Part shown: positions 48,188 through 57,496 of the stretch, piece after piece | Position numbering within the stretch: position 1 is the first letter of the stretch | Layout: each line of letters starts with the position of its first letter | Origin: an uncultured Prevotellaceae bacterium | GTDB lineage: Bacteria > Bacteroidota > Bacteroidia > Bacteroidales > Bacteroidaceae | Reading direction: 5' to 3' | Length of the DNA stretch: 64,000 bases | NCBI GenBank assembly: GCA_902781315.1 | Contig: CACZIT010000011.1 | Coordinates: forward strand, 49,561-113,560 | The notes under the pieces: model-generated | Database searches by the model: none | What the model saw: only the letters and a program-made list of their open reading frames with translations | What the model was told of the DNA's origin: nothing | Program-made: the position numbers and the translations under genes

Positions 48188-49751
48188 ATCTTTTCTGAAT
48201 CTGATACTTCACAACCGTCGTGAAGTGAATAGCGATGACGGTTGTCGGCATGAGCTGATTGTATTCTTTTGCCACACTGTCGTTCCGTATTTCTATCTCG
48301 TTGTGACCTTCTACCGTGAGTTGCAGGCCACCAATGGTGATGATGCCATCGGCGAGGCGGTCGGTATTGACTTCAATGCCTGGTGCCACATGCAGAAAGC
48401 TGACGGCAGAAGAGGCTTTCCCTATGACCTTGTCCGCAATGCTGAAGCCTGAGTCGCTGATGCTGAACGTCCGTTGGTGAAGCCTGTGATGACCAAAACC
48501 GTCGTGGTGGGCAGTGATTCGTGTCGGCGTGTCTTCCTCAACGGTCACGCGGGCACGCTTGCCAACTCTGAATCCTCCCCACACATGACTGGAGTCCTGA
48601 CCGTCGATGCTCACGGTGTTGTGAGCCTCGGTGCCGCGCTCATACTGTCGGCGCGTTCCCTTTTCGTAGGTCGAGATGCCCGTGTCCACGATGTAAGGGC
48701 TGCCCTTCCAACGCAGTTCGTAGCTGAAGGTGTCGGCATGGCTGTGGCCGGGCTGGTAGGTGGCGCGAATGTTGCCGATGTCGATGACGGCTTCCATTTG
48801 TGCGGCTTTGTTGCTGAGTTTCCGGTAACCGCACTCGTTCAGTTCCATCGGGTTCCACTTTAGACCTAACCGCTGGGCATAGTCGAACAACTCGCAGGGC
48901 GAAGGTGCGATGCCTTCTGCCGAGTCGTTGACCAGCGGTATGGTAGCGTCTTGATAGACGATGGCTTGCAGGTGTCCCAGCATCCTCACGGCTACGGCTA
49001 CGAGCTGTTCAGTCAGCTGCTGTTGATCAGCAAATACGTTGTTTTGAGTCGAGAAGTTGATGCAGTCGAGCAGTCGGTCGAGCATGATGCAATGGTACAT
49101 GGGCGACTGTTCGTAGTGGGCTCCGTCGGGCAGAATCTGCTCCTTCAGTTGTTCAAGTAGCAACCGACTCCCTTTCCGGTAGAGCGCAGTGTCGTTGAAG
49201 AAGATGGAAGCGATGAACAAGGCGTAGGCATCTTCCAGCAGGTGGTTGCCCAAGAGATGATATTCCAGTTTGCGGCAGAGAAGGCGTGTCTGGGCATACA
49301 TGCTGTCTCCTCGCTTCTGATTGAGGCATTTAGAATGTTTGCAGAAGAACTTCGCCCAGTTGATGATGCGCAAGGCTGTGGGGTAGGGGGACAGGCCGGT
49401 GATATTCTGAGACATTGATTCGATAAAGAGGTCAATCCACTTCTGACCTTCCTCAGTCGTGAGATTCTGTTGTTCCAACCAGTCCATGTAATTCAAGTTG
49501 AAAGTCCACAGCAGACCATTATCGTTCATGTTCCAATCCCTGAAAGTGCTTGTCTGATTGAGGAATGTGAATTGATTGTTGCCGACAAAACACTGAGGTT
49601 TCGTTATTGTAGGATAGAGTTTGCAACAGGTATGGGTGATCGGTGCGGCCAGATGCTTCATCATTGGCTGGTGGATTTTCCTTTTCAACCTGTAAATCAC
49701 TTGTGTCGGTCGTAGGAATCTCAGGGTTTCTATCAACAGTTGTATGTTCAT
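48186..49751 (-). CDS. Heparinase II/III family protein (alginate-lyase-like)
   Basis: The 521-residue protein has an N-terminal alpha/alpha toroid (NLNYMDWLEQQNLTTEEGQKWIDLFIES; TALRIINWAKFF; LLEDAYALFIASIFF; DGAHYEQSPMYHCIMLDRLLDCI) and a C-terminal beta sandwich with HADTFSYELRWKGSPYIVDTGISTYEKGTRRQYERGTEAHNTVSIDGQDSSHVWGGFRVG, the family signature. It lacks an obvious signal peptide at its start. Such lyases cleave uronic-acid glycans by beta-elimination. A ManNAcA-containing polymer would be a suitable target. It ends the long main polysaccharide operon. Confidence 0.92.
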   Translation of the reverse strand: MNIQLLIETLRFLRPTQVIYRLKRKIHQPMMKHLAAPITHTCCKLYPTITKPQCFVGNNQFTFLNQTSTFRDWNMNDNGLLWTFNLNYMDWLEQQNLTTEEGQKWIDLFIESMSQNITGLSPYPTALRIINWAKFFCKHSKCLNQKRGDSMYAQTRLLCRKLEYHLLGNHLLEDAYALFIASIFFNDTALYRKGSRLLLEQLKEQILPDGAHYEQSPMYHCIMLDRLLDCINFSTQNNVFADQQQLTEQLVAVAVRMLGHLQAIVYQDATIPLVNDSAEGIAPSPCELFDYAQRLGLKWNPMELNECGYRKLSNKAAQMEAVIDIGNIRATYQPGHSHADTFSYELRWKGSPYIVDTGISTYEKGTRRQYERGTEAHNTVSIDGQDSSHVWGGFRVGKRARVTVEEDTPTRITAHHDGFGHHRLHQRTFSISDSGFSIADKVIGKASSAVSFLHVAPGIEVNTDRLADGIITIGGLQLTVEGHNEIEIRNDSVAKEYNQLMPTTVIAIHFTTVVKYQIQKR

Positions 49752-49761
49752 GGCATAAAAA

Positions 49762-50259
49762 CTATGTCCGTGAAGGTGTTACGGGGAAGGGACCATCGCC
49801 CCTCTTTTTGTATTTACACATTTCAGCACGGTCTTCTTCCGTCATGCCCTCCCTAATGATGCGTGCAGGAACTCCTGCCACGACACAGTTGTCTGGTACA
49901 TCTTTCACAACAACGGCATTAGCCCCGATGATGACGTTGTTGCCGATCTTGACGGGACCAAGAATCCTTGCACCCGCATTGATGATCACATCGTCGCCAA
50001 TCACGGGCACCTCATACCATCCGCTTTTGCCGCCAATTGTCACCCCTTGACCTATCATCGCATTTCTCCCTACAACAGCACGGGCATGAATGACGACACC
50101 GATGCCTCCGTAGGCAAAGCGAACCCCACGCATCAGCGTGCAACTGCCAGGAACTGAGCAGTTGAAAAGCAGGTATTGCAACCTCCAGATAAGTGAAGGA
50201 AAAAGTGGTACGTGATGTTTCCACAACCAGTGACTAAGACGATACCAATGTATGAGCAT
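49762..50259 (-). CDS. Serine acetyltransferase-like hexapeptide-repeat acyltransferase
   Basis: The 165-residue protein has a left-handed beta-helix of hexapeptide repeats from about residue 50: GIGVVIHARAVVGRNAMIGQGVTIGGKSG, VIGDDVIINAGARILGPVKIGNNVIIGANAVVVKDVPDNCVVAGVPARII. The order matches CysE-like and colanic-acid O-acetyltransferases. In this locus an O-acetyl group is probably added to the polysaccharide. It lies 18 nt from a GT gene and 10 nt from the heparinase-like gene. Confidence 0.9.
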   Translation of the reverse strand: MLIHWYRLSHWLWKHHVPLFPSLIWRLQYLLFNCSVPGSCTLMRGVRFAYGGIGVVIHARAVVGRNAMIGQGVTIGGKSGWYEVPVIGDDVIINAGARILGPVKIGNNVIIGANAVVVKDVPDNCVVAGVPARIIREGMTEEDRAEMCKYKKRGDGPFPVTPSRT

Positions 50260-50277
50260 AGCGTGTGACGGATAGTG

Positions 50278-51333
50278 TTAAGATGTTAATATCGACAGAA
50301 TGTGCTTATTAGTCCGTTCGGACTCGAAGTTTTCACGAAAAGTGCAAAGTGCGTTCTCGCAGAAAGAAGGATAATTGTCATCATTGATGGAGAGGATAGC
50401 CTTCACGAGACCGTCGGTGTCAGCAGGCTCGATCAGCAGACCTTCGTGGCCGCTTGTGATGATTTCTGGAATACCTCCTACTTGTGTCGAAATAACAGGA
50501 ATACCTAATGAGAGCGCTTCGATGATGATGCCAGGATAGCCTTCGCGATAGGAAGTAGGCAAGAGCAAGAGATCGTAATCGTTAAGTTTTTTAAGAACTT
50601 CGTCAGATGAGATCTCTCCTTTGTAGGCTACGCGATGTGACTGCCAGTCGAAATTATCGTAACGTGGTTCCTTAATGGCCCCGTAGAAGTCAAGAGTGTA
50701 ATTATCAGGCAGACGGCTGAAGGCTTCCAACAGTACTCCTACTCCTTTTACATCAGAGATGTGCGACATGAACACCATCCGGCCTTTAAACTGTTTCGGT
50801 GAGTTTAGCTGAGAAGGTGAATTCCGAGTGTTTGGAAACCAATGTACTTTGTCAGTGTCGCCTATAAGTGTCTTCAGATGAGCAATGCTCGCTTTTGTTT
50901 CGAAGAAAATCAAGTCGGTATCCTTTAGTGCATTGACAACGCGTTGCTTTTTTGCCTGTTCTACTTCTTTCAGGTAAATGTCGAACGAGCCGCCGAACTT
51001 GCGCAACACCACCTTTTTGCCCAGTCTGTGAGCAAAGCCTGATAGTAGAGGGAAATAATGGACCGTCCCGTGGTCAGAAAAATTAAACATGACGGTGTCG
51101 CACCAAGGTAGGGCGGCAGCGAAATGCAGGAGAAAATGCAAAAGGTTGCCCTTCGGGCGTAGCTGTAGGGTTTTCGGATTGACGTATTTGTTGGTTTGTA
51201 CGAACCGATGTCTGACTTCCTTCTCGCGAATGTAATCGTAGAAGTTCTTCATCAGAATGGTTGCACCTCCCCACTGGCAGTTGTATTTGTCGTTGGGTAG
51301 TGGGCCGACAATTAGCAGCTTCTTTCTCTCCAT
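50278..51333 (-). CDS. Glycosyltransferase family 4 protein
   Basis: The 351-residue protein starts at ATG 51333 (MERKKLLIVGPLPNDKYNCQWGGATILMKNFYDYI). The alternative is a GTG at 51363 overlapping the preceding gene's stop by 8 nt. The C-terminal GT4 donor motif reads LLLPTSYREGYPGIIIEALSLGIPVISTQVGGIPEII (the E-x7-E position). It adds a sugar from a nucleotide donor to the lipid-linked repeat unit; the sugar is unknown. Confidence 0.9.
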   Translation of the reverse strand: MERKKLLIVGPLPNDKYNCQWGGATILMKNFYDYIREKEVRHRFVQTNKYVNPKTLQLRPKGNLLHFLLHFAAALPWCDTVMFNFSDHGTVHYFPLLSGFAHRLGKKVVLRKFGGSFDIYLKEVEQAKKQRVVNALKDTDLIFFETKASIAHLKTLIGDTDKVHWFPNTRNSPSQLNSPKQFKGRMVFMSHISDVKGVGVLLEAFSRLPDNYTLDFYGAIKEPRYDNFDWQSHRVAYKGEISSDEVLKKLNDYDLLLLPTSYREGYPGIIIEALSLGIPVISTQVGGIPEIITSGHEGLLIEPADTDGLVKAILSINDDNYPSFCENALCTFRENFESERTNKHILSILTS

Positions 51334-51355
51334 CGGTTCTTTGTTTTTTAATATT

Positions 51356-52507
51356 TCAGTCACTTGATACTTTTTCTATGGCATTTTTGATGGCCATCAG
51401 CCAGCCACGCCCAAAACGTTGGTCGGGCTCCACATAGTTGCCCTCGCCCCATTCATTCCATGCCTTGAGAAATAGAATCTGGTGCTCGGCTTCCTTTGCT
51501 GCGATAAGTTTGAGGGCTTTTTCCGTATAATGTTGGAATTTCTCGGGTGTACTGTCGGTTAGCAAAAATGTCTTCTTGCCAGCCCGAGGCGTGCGGTCCC
51601 ACTGTGGGAGCAATGTTGGGTAGACGTTCTCGGCAGCATCTTCAGGGACGTAGTAATTGTCCATGAGTCGTGAATAGTCTATTCTTGAATAGGTGGGGCG
51701 CAGTGACTTGAACGCTAGCATTTCAAACATCATTTTGAGCCTGCCTTTGGCCAGTGCCGTACCTCTTAGGAAACCTTGCGACATCACAGCATCGAATCCC
51801 AAATCAATCACTGCCTGATAGTAATCCTTTGCCATGTCGGTAGAGAAATAGTTGGCCTTATGTCCTTGCAGAGCCTTTCCTGTGTTTTCAGTCTGTCCCA
51901 CAAAGTGTATGCCGGGCAGTCCGTTCTCGCGTGCCAGTTGTTGCCATAAATCGATAAACTCCTTACAGTTAGGGATGCCTTTCGGTACCCAAATGGCGAA
52001 AAGAGGTTTCCCGTCAACAGTGATATAACGTGGGTCACGGAAAGCTGGTAGTAGGTGATGAAAGTGAGTAATGTGGTCCTCGCGCGAATACACCATCTTC
52101 ATGATCATCGTGTCACGGCGCAGACTGCTGCCTTTCTCCCAGGTTTTGCTTGTCCAGTCGTGGTTGGCCCAGCAGAGGCAGAAAGGGAAGTCGGGCTTGC
52201 CACTGGCGAGCACCTCGTTGAACGGGCGTTCCAGCAGCTGCCTGCCATTGCCAAACCAATAGTGGTAGTAGCAGAATCCCTCCAGCCCAGCCTCGCGTGC
52301 CAGCTCAGCCTGTTGCTCGCGTACTTCAGGCAGGCGCAGGTCGTAGAAGCCCAAGTCGGCGGGGATGCGCGGCTGGTAGTGACCACGGAACAGCGGCTTG
52401 GCCTTGGCCACGTTGATCCATTCCGTAAAGCCCTTGCCCCACCACTCGTCGTTCTCTGGTATCGGGTGGTATTGAGGGAGGTATAGTCCTATGATGCGCG
52501 GTTTCAT
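51356..52507 (-). CDS. WbsX-like glycosyltransferase (GH99-like fold)
   Basis: The 383-residue protein matches WbsX proteins: PRIIGLYLPQYHPIPENDEWWGKGFTEWINVAKAKPLFRGHYQPRIPADLGFYDLRLPEVREQQAELAREAGLEGFCYYHYWFGNGRQLLERP, then CLCWANHDWTSKTW, and a C-terminal FLKAWNEWGEGNYVEPD. The family is found in O-antigen and exopolysaccharide loci with a fold related to GH99; transferase activity is assumed, not proven. Confidence 0.93.
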   Translation of the reverse strand: MKPRIIGLYLPQYHPIPENDEWWGKGFTEWINVAKAKPLFRGHYQPRIPADLGFYDLRLPEVREQQAELAREAGLEGFCYYHYWFGNGRQLLERPFNEVLASGKPDFPFCLCWANHDWTSKTWEKGSSLRRDTMIMKMVYSREDHITHFHHLLPAFRDPRYITVDGKPLFAIWVPKGIPNCKEFIDLWQQLARENGLPGIHFVGQTENTGKALQGHKANYFSTDMAKDYYQAVIDLGFDAVMSQGFLRGTALAKGRLKMMFEMLAFKSLRPTYSRIDYSRLMDNYYVPEDAAENVYPTLLPQWDRTPRAGKKTFLLTDSTPEKFQHYTEKALKLIAAKEAEHQILFLKAWNEWGEGNYVEPDQRFGRGWLMAIKNAIEKVSSD

Positions 52508-52521
52508 GCTTATTATTTTCT

Positions 52522-53697
52522 TTATAACGCTGGTGAGGTTGTTTTATTGCCAATTTCGTTGATCAAACTATTCAGATCGCTTCTTTGCCGTTTGCAAATC
52601 TGCTCATATCGCTGACTGGACTTCATTGCATAGGTGTCGCGGTCAGCTAATACAAGTTTCAGGGCACGATAGAGGTCGGCAGGATAGAACGGCGAGAAAT
52701 AGATGCCTGCATCGCCCAGTATCTCAGGGATGCTCGTGACGTTGGAGGCCACGGTGGGGGTGCCATGTCGTGCAGCTTCAATCGGTGGATAGCCGAAGCC
52801 CTCGAAGAACGATCCGAACACCAGCGCGTAAGCATGTTTGTATGCATGCTCGAGGTCGGCATCACTCAGATAGTCGATGTCGATATGTCGGTGAGAGGTG
52901 CTCTTGCCATATTTGAGCGTGAGCAGATGCAGGTCGGGATATTCTTCCTGAAGCTTGCTGAACACTTTGACGACGGTTGACGGATTCTTGTAGATGCGGT
53001 TGGCTGCCAACATGAGCAGATAGGGCTTTCCTGACTGAACGAGCTGGGCGAGTTTCGGATGCTCGATGGGGGCAGGCTTCTCCTGATTCTTCAGCGGCGA
53101 GTAGCAGATGCGTATCTTGTTGGCGCACTGTGGGAAATAGTACTCCAATGCCGAGCGTGAGTATTCGGAAACTGTATAGGGGATGGTGTTGGCGGCAGAG
53201 AAAAGCTGTATGACTTGCTCATAACGCTTCCGCTGCTGTCGCTGCCATCGTCCGGACCAGAGGTTAAAGAGTCGTTTCGCATACTGCAGCGACGACTCGT
53301 TAAACTTGTCGGAAAGCATCAGGTCGATGCGGTTGTCGCAGCGTTCCACGTCGAAGATGTCGTGGATGAACATGATGACTCTGCACTTGATGTCCCGCAG
53401 GTCGTATGGAGCATAGAACTGACCGATGGCTATGAAGAACGTGTCGACAGCATGGCTGCTGATGACCTCGGCCAACGGCTTTGTGGAGATGTCGACGAGA
53501 GGAATGCCCCACTGGCTGGCCAGTTGGCGGCAGTCGAAACGTCCATCAGTAGGACGTGTCGCATCGTAGGCTGCCATGACCTGCATGCCAGTGTCGCGCG
53601 TTGCGAACAATTCATCGTAGACGGCTTTGGCAAAACTTGCCGCACCGCCATAGCCGCCTTGTGTCTGGAAGGGAATGAAGTCAATCAGTAGGTTCAT
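52522..53697 (-). CDS. Glycosyltransferase family 4 protein
   Basis: The 391-residue protein starts at ATG 53697 (MNLLIDFIPFQTQGGYGGAASFAKAVYDEL), overlapping the end of the Wzy gene by 17 nt. Motifs include TVSEYSRSALEYYFP and the donor-site segment YALVFGSFFEGFGYPPIEAARHGTPTVASNVTSIPEILGDAGIYFSP of mannosyltransferase-type GT4 enzymes. A much longer upstream extension (to 53793) would lie inside Wzy and was rejected. Confidence 0.93.
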   Translation of the reverse strand: MNLLIDFIPFQTQGGYGGAASFAKAVYDELFATRDTGMQVMAAYDATRPTDGRFDCRQLASQWGIPLVDISTKPLAEVISSHAVDTFFIAIGQFYAPYDLRDIKCRVIMFIHDIFDVERCDNRIDLMLSDKFNESSLQYAKRLFNLWSGRWQRQQRKRYEQVIQLFSAANTIPYTVSEYSRSALEYYFPQCANKIRICYSPLKNQEKPAPIEHPKLAQLVQSGKPYLLMLAANRIYKNPSTVVKVFSKLQEEYPDLHLLTLKYGKSTSHRHIDIDYLSDADLEHAYKHAYALVFGSFFEGFGYPPIEAARHGTPTVASNVTSIPEILGDAGIYFSPFYPADLYRALKLVLADRDTYAMKSSQRYEQICKRQRSDLNSLINEIGNKTTSPAL

Positions 53698-54907
53698 GGT
53701 CTTCGTTGTTTTCTTTATTCTCAAGGTCGTTGTAAGCAGCACAGTAGAGTGGGATGAAGCGCCCGAACCATAGTACAAAGGCGTCGACACCAAAGATGAG
53801 CAGCGTTACGATCCAGGCCGAAATTTTTGCCCGGCGGTTGTTGCTGGGGTTAAAGGCGAGGAAGAAGAACACAATGATCAGTGCCAATCCGACAAAGCCA
53901 TTGTCGTAGATGAACACTTTATAACCAGAGTCGCCGAACATCTGCTGGCGTTCGCGGCCGAAAAGAATGTCGGACGACTGCATGAAGTTCTCGAAGTCGG
54001 CATCGAAGTCGGCAGTCGTACGGTTGTTGCCAGCCAACTCGCCTTCGTCAACCTCCATGCGGAGCACAATGAGGCTGTTCACCAGATTGTCGCCGTCGTT
54101 GTAGTAGAACGATCCTATGATGACGGATGCGATGACTGCGCTGATCAGAATCAGGTTGAGCAGGATGCGCCGTCCCTTCGTCCACATGTTGAGGAAAACG
54201 ACGGCAACGAGATAGACGTAGGCTCCCAGTGAGAACGAAATGAACAATGCCGTCAGCAGTGTGATGTTCCACCATCGGCGCCACTTGCCACGCTGAGCCA
54301 AGAGCAGCACGGCACAGACCGTGCCCAGGTGTGACGGCTCAGGGAAGACCGACTGAAAGCGCGGAATGAAGGCCAGCAACTGACGCTCGTCGATGAGGAA
54401 GAAGTAGTAGTTGGAGAAAAGATAGAATGCGTCGCCATACTGCAGGTTGGACGATGGCAAGGGGAACCCTAACAGGTAGAGGAAGAAAAAGAACATCGAT
54501 GGTATGAGCAGAAAAGCCATCGACTTGGCTAAGATGGTTGACAGAGTACTCAGCTCTTTCCTTTCGTATCGGAACAGGGCAAAGAAGATGAACGCAAGGA
54601 ACGCCACGGAGATCAGTCCCTTCAGGCTCTGGCTGGCAACGATGCCTTGATAGTAGCCTAACAGCAGGTAGGCGGCAACGGGTATCAGGAAGTCGGTGCG
54701 GCTGAAAACAGGTCGGCTTGTCGTGCGGTCGATGAGCATGGCAAAGAACAGCAGAAACGACACGAACACCGGGTAGTAGGAATGGATGGACCACAGGAAC
54801 CACGGACGCAGTGAGGCGAAGAATGACAGAATCATTCCCGCATAGAAAAGGAACTTCACGAGACTCCTTTTCTCAATCAGGTAGAACTTGCTCAGGTCAA
54901 TGGTCAT
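53681..54907 (-). CDS. Polysaccharide polymerase, Wzy-like
   Basis: The 408-residue polytopic protein starts at ATG 54907 (MTIDLSKFYLIEKRSLVKFLFYAGMILSFFASLRPW) with 10-11 hydrophobic helices and a larger periplasmic loop at about 275-330 (EVDEGELAGNNRTTADFDADFENFMQSSD). Sequence identity within Wzy is always low; the assignment rests on topology, an SVFPEPSHLGTVCAVLLLA segment as in O-antigen ligase/polymerase proteins, and position between flippase and transferase genes. It overlaps the flippase gene by 11 nt. Confidence 0.82.
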   Translation of the reverse strand: MTIDLSKFYLIEKRSLVKFLFYAGMILSFFASLRPWFLWSIHSYYPVFVSFLLFFAMLIDRTTSRPVFSRTDFLIPVAAYLLLGYYQGIVASQSLKGLISVAFLAFIFFALFRYERKELSTLSTILAKSMAFLLIPSMFFFFLYLLGFPLPSSNLQYGDAFYLFSNYYFFLIDERQLLAFIPRFQSVFPEPSHLGTVCAVLLLAQRGKWRRWWNITLLTALFISFSLGAYVYLVAVVFLNMWTKGRRILLNLILISAVIASVIIGSFYYNDGDNLVNSLIVLRMEVDEGELAGNNRTTADFDADFENFMQSSDILFGRERQQMFGDSGYKVFIYDNGFVGLALIIVFFFLAFNPSNNRRAKISAWIVTLLIFGVDAFVLWFGRFIPLYCAAYNDLENKENNEDHEPTD

Positions 54908-56432
54908 GGCGGAATCGTGATGTGATGAGACGTGTGGCAAACTCCCGCTCGTCGCGGTCTAAGGTGAACGTCCAGAGTGCAACCATGCTGAAGGCAATCG
55001 ACACGGGCAGCGTGATGAGGCTGTGCAGTCGGAAGTGCAGCATGGAGGAAAGTATCAGCGAAGTGATGCAGGCGACCGCCAGTTGGGGGAGTAATGGCAA
55101 TAAGACATCCCGCAGGTAGGCTCTGATGCTGAGGCCGGCCGTGAGTTTCAAGAATGGAATGCGGGCTACGGCCACCAAAAGTTCGATGGCTACGAACAGC
55201 AACATCACGCTGTCGACAGGCATGCCGCAGGCCAGCATGGTCCATGAGATGGGTACGATGAGAATCTTCGGCGTGTACATCAGCAGCGAGTAGTTGCGTA
55301 TGATGCCGGTGGCCTGGTTGGCAGCGTGCAGTCCCAGCGTGGTCTGGTCGATGAGGAATGCCAGGAGCATGGCACGGCAGAACAGGCAGGTGTGCTCAGG
55401 CACATTCTTGTTGCGCAGCCAGAAGTCGAGGATGTCGGGCATTTCGATGATGATGGGAATGGCCAGCACCATCATCAGGGCCGTCGAGAACTTGCTCTCC
55501 TTGCCTGCCAGGCGCAGCATCTGCTGGCGGTCGCCATTGCCTTCGGCCTTCATGATTTGCGGGTTCATGGCGTTCAGAATGGATGTCGACACGAAGCGCA
55601 CGGCTCCGTTCACCTGCGAAGCCAGTCCGAAAGCGGCATTGATGGTGGTGCCGAAGAAATGGTTGAGCACGACCGACAGACCTTGTTGCTGGCAGATGGT
55701 CGATGCCATTCCGTAGGTGGTCCATCCGGCAAACCCCAATAGTTTCTTGATGATGGGCTTGTCGAGCGTCGAACGGCTGATGGCGAACCAGCTTTCCTGA
55801 TATTTTACGAAGACATAGCCCATGAAGGCGATGAGGTTGATCAAGAGAATGCCTCCCATGCCGATAGCGTAGGCAATGAGCTTGTCGCCGCCAATGATGA
55901 GCAAGGTGAGGGCCAGCAGCAGGCGCATCACGCCGTCGGCAACCTCCACGACAGAGATGTAGACAATGTTCTCACGGGCTATGAGCAGTGCCTTGAATGG
56001 CGAGATGATGATTGTCACGAGCAGCATCAGCACCGTGATGTCGTAGACGTAGGTGGCAGCCTGCAGTCGGCCGGCAGCGATGTTCAGGGTGCTTCCGTTC
56101 ATGATCAAGCCGCGCAGGGCAAAGAGAATGCCCCCGATGAGCAATGCCACGATGATATGGATGAGCAGGCTGTTGGCAAACACGCGGCGCACTTTCTCGA
56201 TGTCGCCGGCACCATGATAGAACGACAGGTAGCGTTGGGTGGTCACCACGAGCGCATTCGTCAGATAGCCCAGTATGCCCACCACGCCGGCTACGAGCGA
56301 ATAGATGCCGTAGTCGTCGACATTGAGTGCTTCGAGCACCAGTCGGGTGGAATAGAGCGATAGCCCAATATTCAGGATGGCTCTGGTATATTGGGCTAAA
56401 GTGTTGACTATGATGCGCTTGGTAGGATTCAT
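54897..56432 (-). CDS. Polysaccharide flippase, Wzx-like (second in the operon)
   Basis: The 511-residue protein has about 14 helices and begins KRIIVNTLAQYTRAILNIGLSLYSTRLVLEALNVDDYGIYSLVAGVVGILGYL, the usual polysaccharide-transporter start. It exports lipid-linked repeat units across the inner membrane. Its start overlaps the Wzz stop by 4 nt (ATGA). It shares the start pattern with another flippase gene at 57497, so the locus has two. Confidence 0.92.
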   Translation of the reverse strand: MNPTKRIIVNTLAQYTRAILNIGLSLYSTRLVLEALNVDDYGIYSLVAGVVGILGYLTNALVVTTQRYLSFYHGAGDIEKVRRVFANSLLIHIIVALLIGGILFALRGLIMNGSTLNIAAGRLQAATYVYDITVLMLLVTIIISPFKALLIARENIVYISVVEVADGVMRLLLALTLLIIGGDKLIAYAIGMGGILLINLIAFMGYVFVKYQESWFAISRSTLDKPIIKKLLGFAGWTTYGMASTICQQQGLSVVLNHFFGTTINAAFGLASQVNGAVRFVSTSILNAMNPQIMKAEGNGDRQQMLRLAGKESKFSTALMMVLAIPIIIEMPDILDFWLRNKNVPEHTCLFCRAMLLAFLIDQTTLGLHAANQATGIIRNYSLLMYTPKILIVPISWTMLACGMPVDSVMLLFVAIELLVAVARIPFLKLTAGLSIRAYLRDVLLPLLPQLAVACITSLILSSMLHFRLHSLITLPVSIAFSMVALWTFTLDRDEREFATRLITSRFRHDH

Positions 56433-57487
56433 ACGGTTTTCTTCAGTTCATCCTTCAGAATCCAGCCGATGGTGCCGAAGAAGGCCAGAATGACCATGCC
56501 GATGACGAAGATCATGCGCTTGGGGCCGCTGGGCTTGATGGGCACCGAGGCTCCCTTCAGCAGCGTGAAGGCCGGCGTGCGCTCCTGCACCTTGGCCTTG
56601 GCCTGCTGCAGCTGTGTCTGCATGGCGGTGTAGGTGTTGAACTTCAGTTGCATGTCGTTCTCCAGGTCTTCCTGCTTGGCGCGGTAGCTCTCCAGGACAA
56701 CGTCCATGTTGCGGTCGGAGTAGCTGCCGTAGAGCTGGCGTGCCCGCTCGTAGTCGTGCTTGGCATCGACGGCGAGCTTCGTGTAGTATTTCAGGTCGTT
56801 GCGGGCCTTGCTGGTGCGGTAGTCGGTGATGAACTGCTGCAGCAGCGAGCAGACAGAGTCGGCCACGGTCTTGCAGATGAGTTTGTCCTGGTCGCGCACC
56901 ATGATGGTGATGACGCCCGTCTTCTTGTCCATGCTGAACTGCACGTTGTCCTGAATCTTGTGAATCAGGCCGTCTTCTTTTCTCGACAGGATGTAGGGAT
57001 TGTATTTCCCGTCGCCACCGGCTCCGGCAATCGCATCCTCCTCCTTCTTGGGCAGTTGCTGCTTGATCCAGTCGATCACGTGGTCCCACCACGGACTCTT
57101 CTGCATCTTCTGCAGGTAGTCATGATAGTTGGTGTTGATCTCGCCGTCGGCACTCACCACCTTGAAGTTGAAGAACTTCGACACAAACCCGTTGTCCGAC
57201 ATCAGGTCGGGGTAGAGCATGGGCGAGATGGCGTCTGTCGTCTCCATGTTCGACAGGTCGAAGCCGAAGGAGGCTGCTAACGAGCCGAGCGCTCCGCCCG
57301 ACATCGGGTTCTCCATCTCGGGCGCCAGCCGCACGTCGGTGTCGTAGTAGCGCGGGAAACAGATGATGTAGAGGCACGACAGCACAAACGTTGCGGGCAG
57401 CGTGATGAGGAACAGCCGCTTGCGTGCCTTGATTTTCTTATACAGTTCGCGGAGGTCTATGACGTCCTTATTCTTGTTTTCTTCCAT
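56429..57487 (-). CDS. Chain-length determinant protein, Wzz-like
   Basis: The 352-residue protein has two membrane helices, at about 25-47 and 328-346, flanking a periplasmic coiled-coil domain, and a Pro/Ser/Gly-rich approach to the second helix (GASVPIKPSGPKRMIFVIGMVILAFFG) typical of Wzz. There is no kinase domain. It sets polymer length with Wzy. It lies 9 nt after the first flippase gene and overlaps the second by 4 nt. Confidence 0.94.
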   Translation of the reverse strand: MEENKNKDVIDLRELYKKIKARKRLFLITLPATFVLSCLYIICFPRYYDTDVRLAPEMENPMSGGALGSLAASFGFDLSNMETTDAISPMLYPDLMSDNGFVSKFFNFKVVSADGEINTNYHDYLQKMQKSPWWDHVIDWIKQQLPKKEEDAIAGAGGDGKYNPYILSRKEDGLIHKIQDNVQFSMDKKTGVITIMVRDQDKLICKTVADSVCSLLQQFITDYRTSKARNDLKYYTKLAVDAKHDYERARQLYGSYSDRNMDVVLESYRAKQEDLENDMQLKFNTYTAMQTQLQQAKAKVQERTPAFTLLKGASVPIKPSGPKRMIFVIGMVILAFFGTIGWILKDELKKTV

Positions 57488-57496
57488 CTCTCTGTA

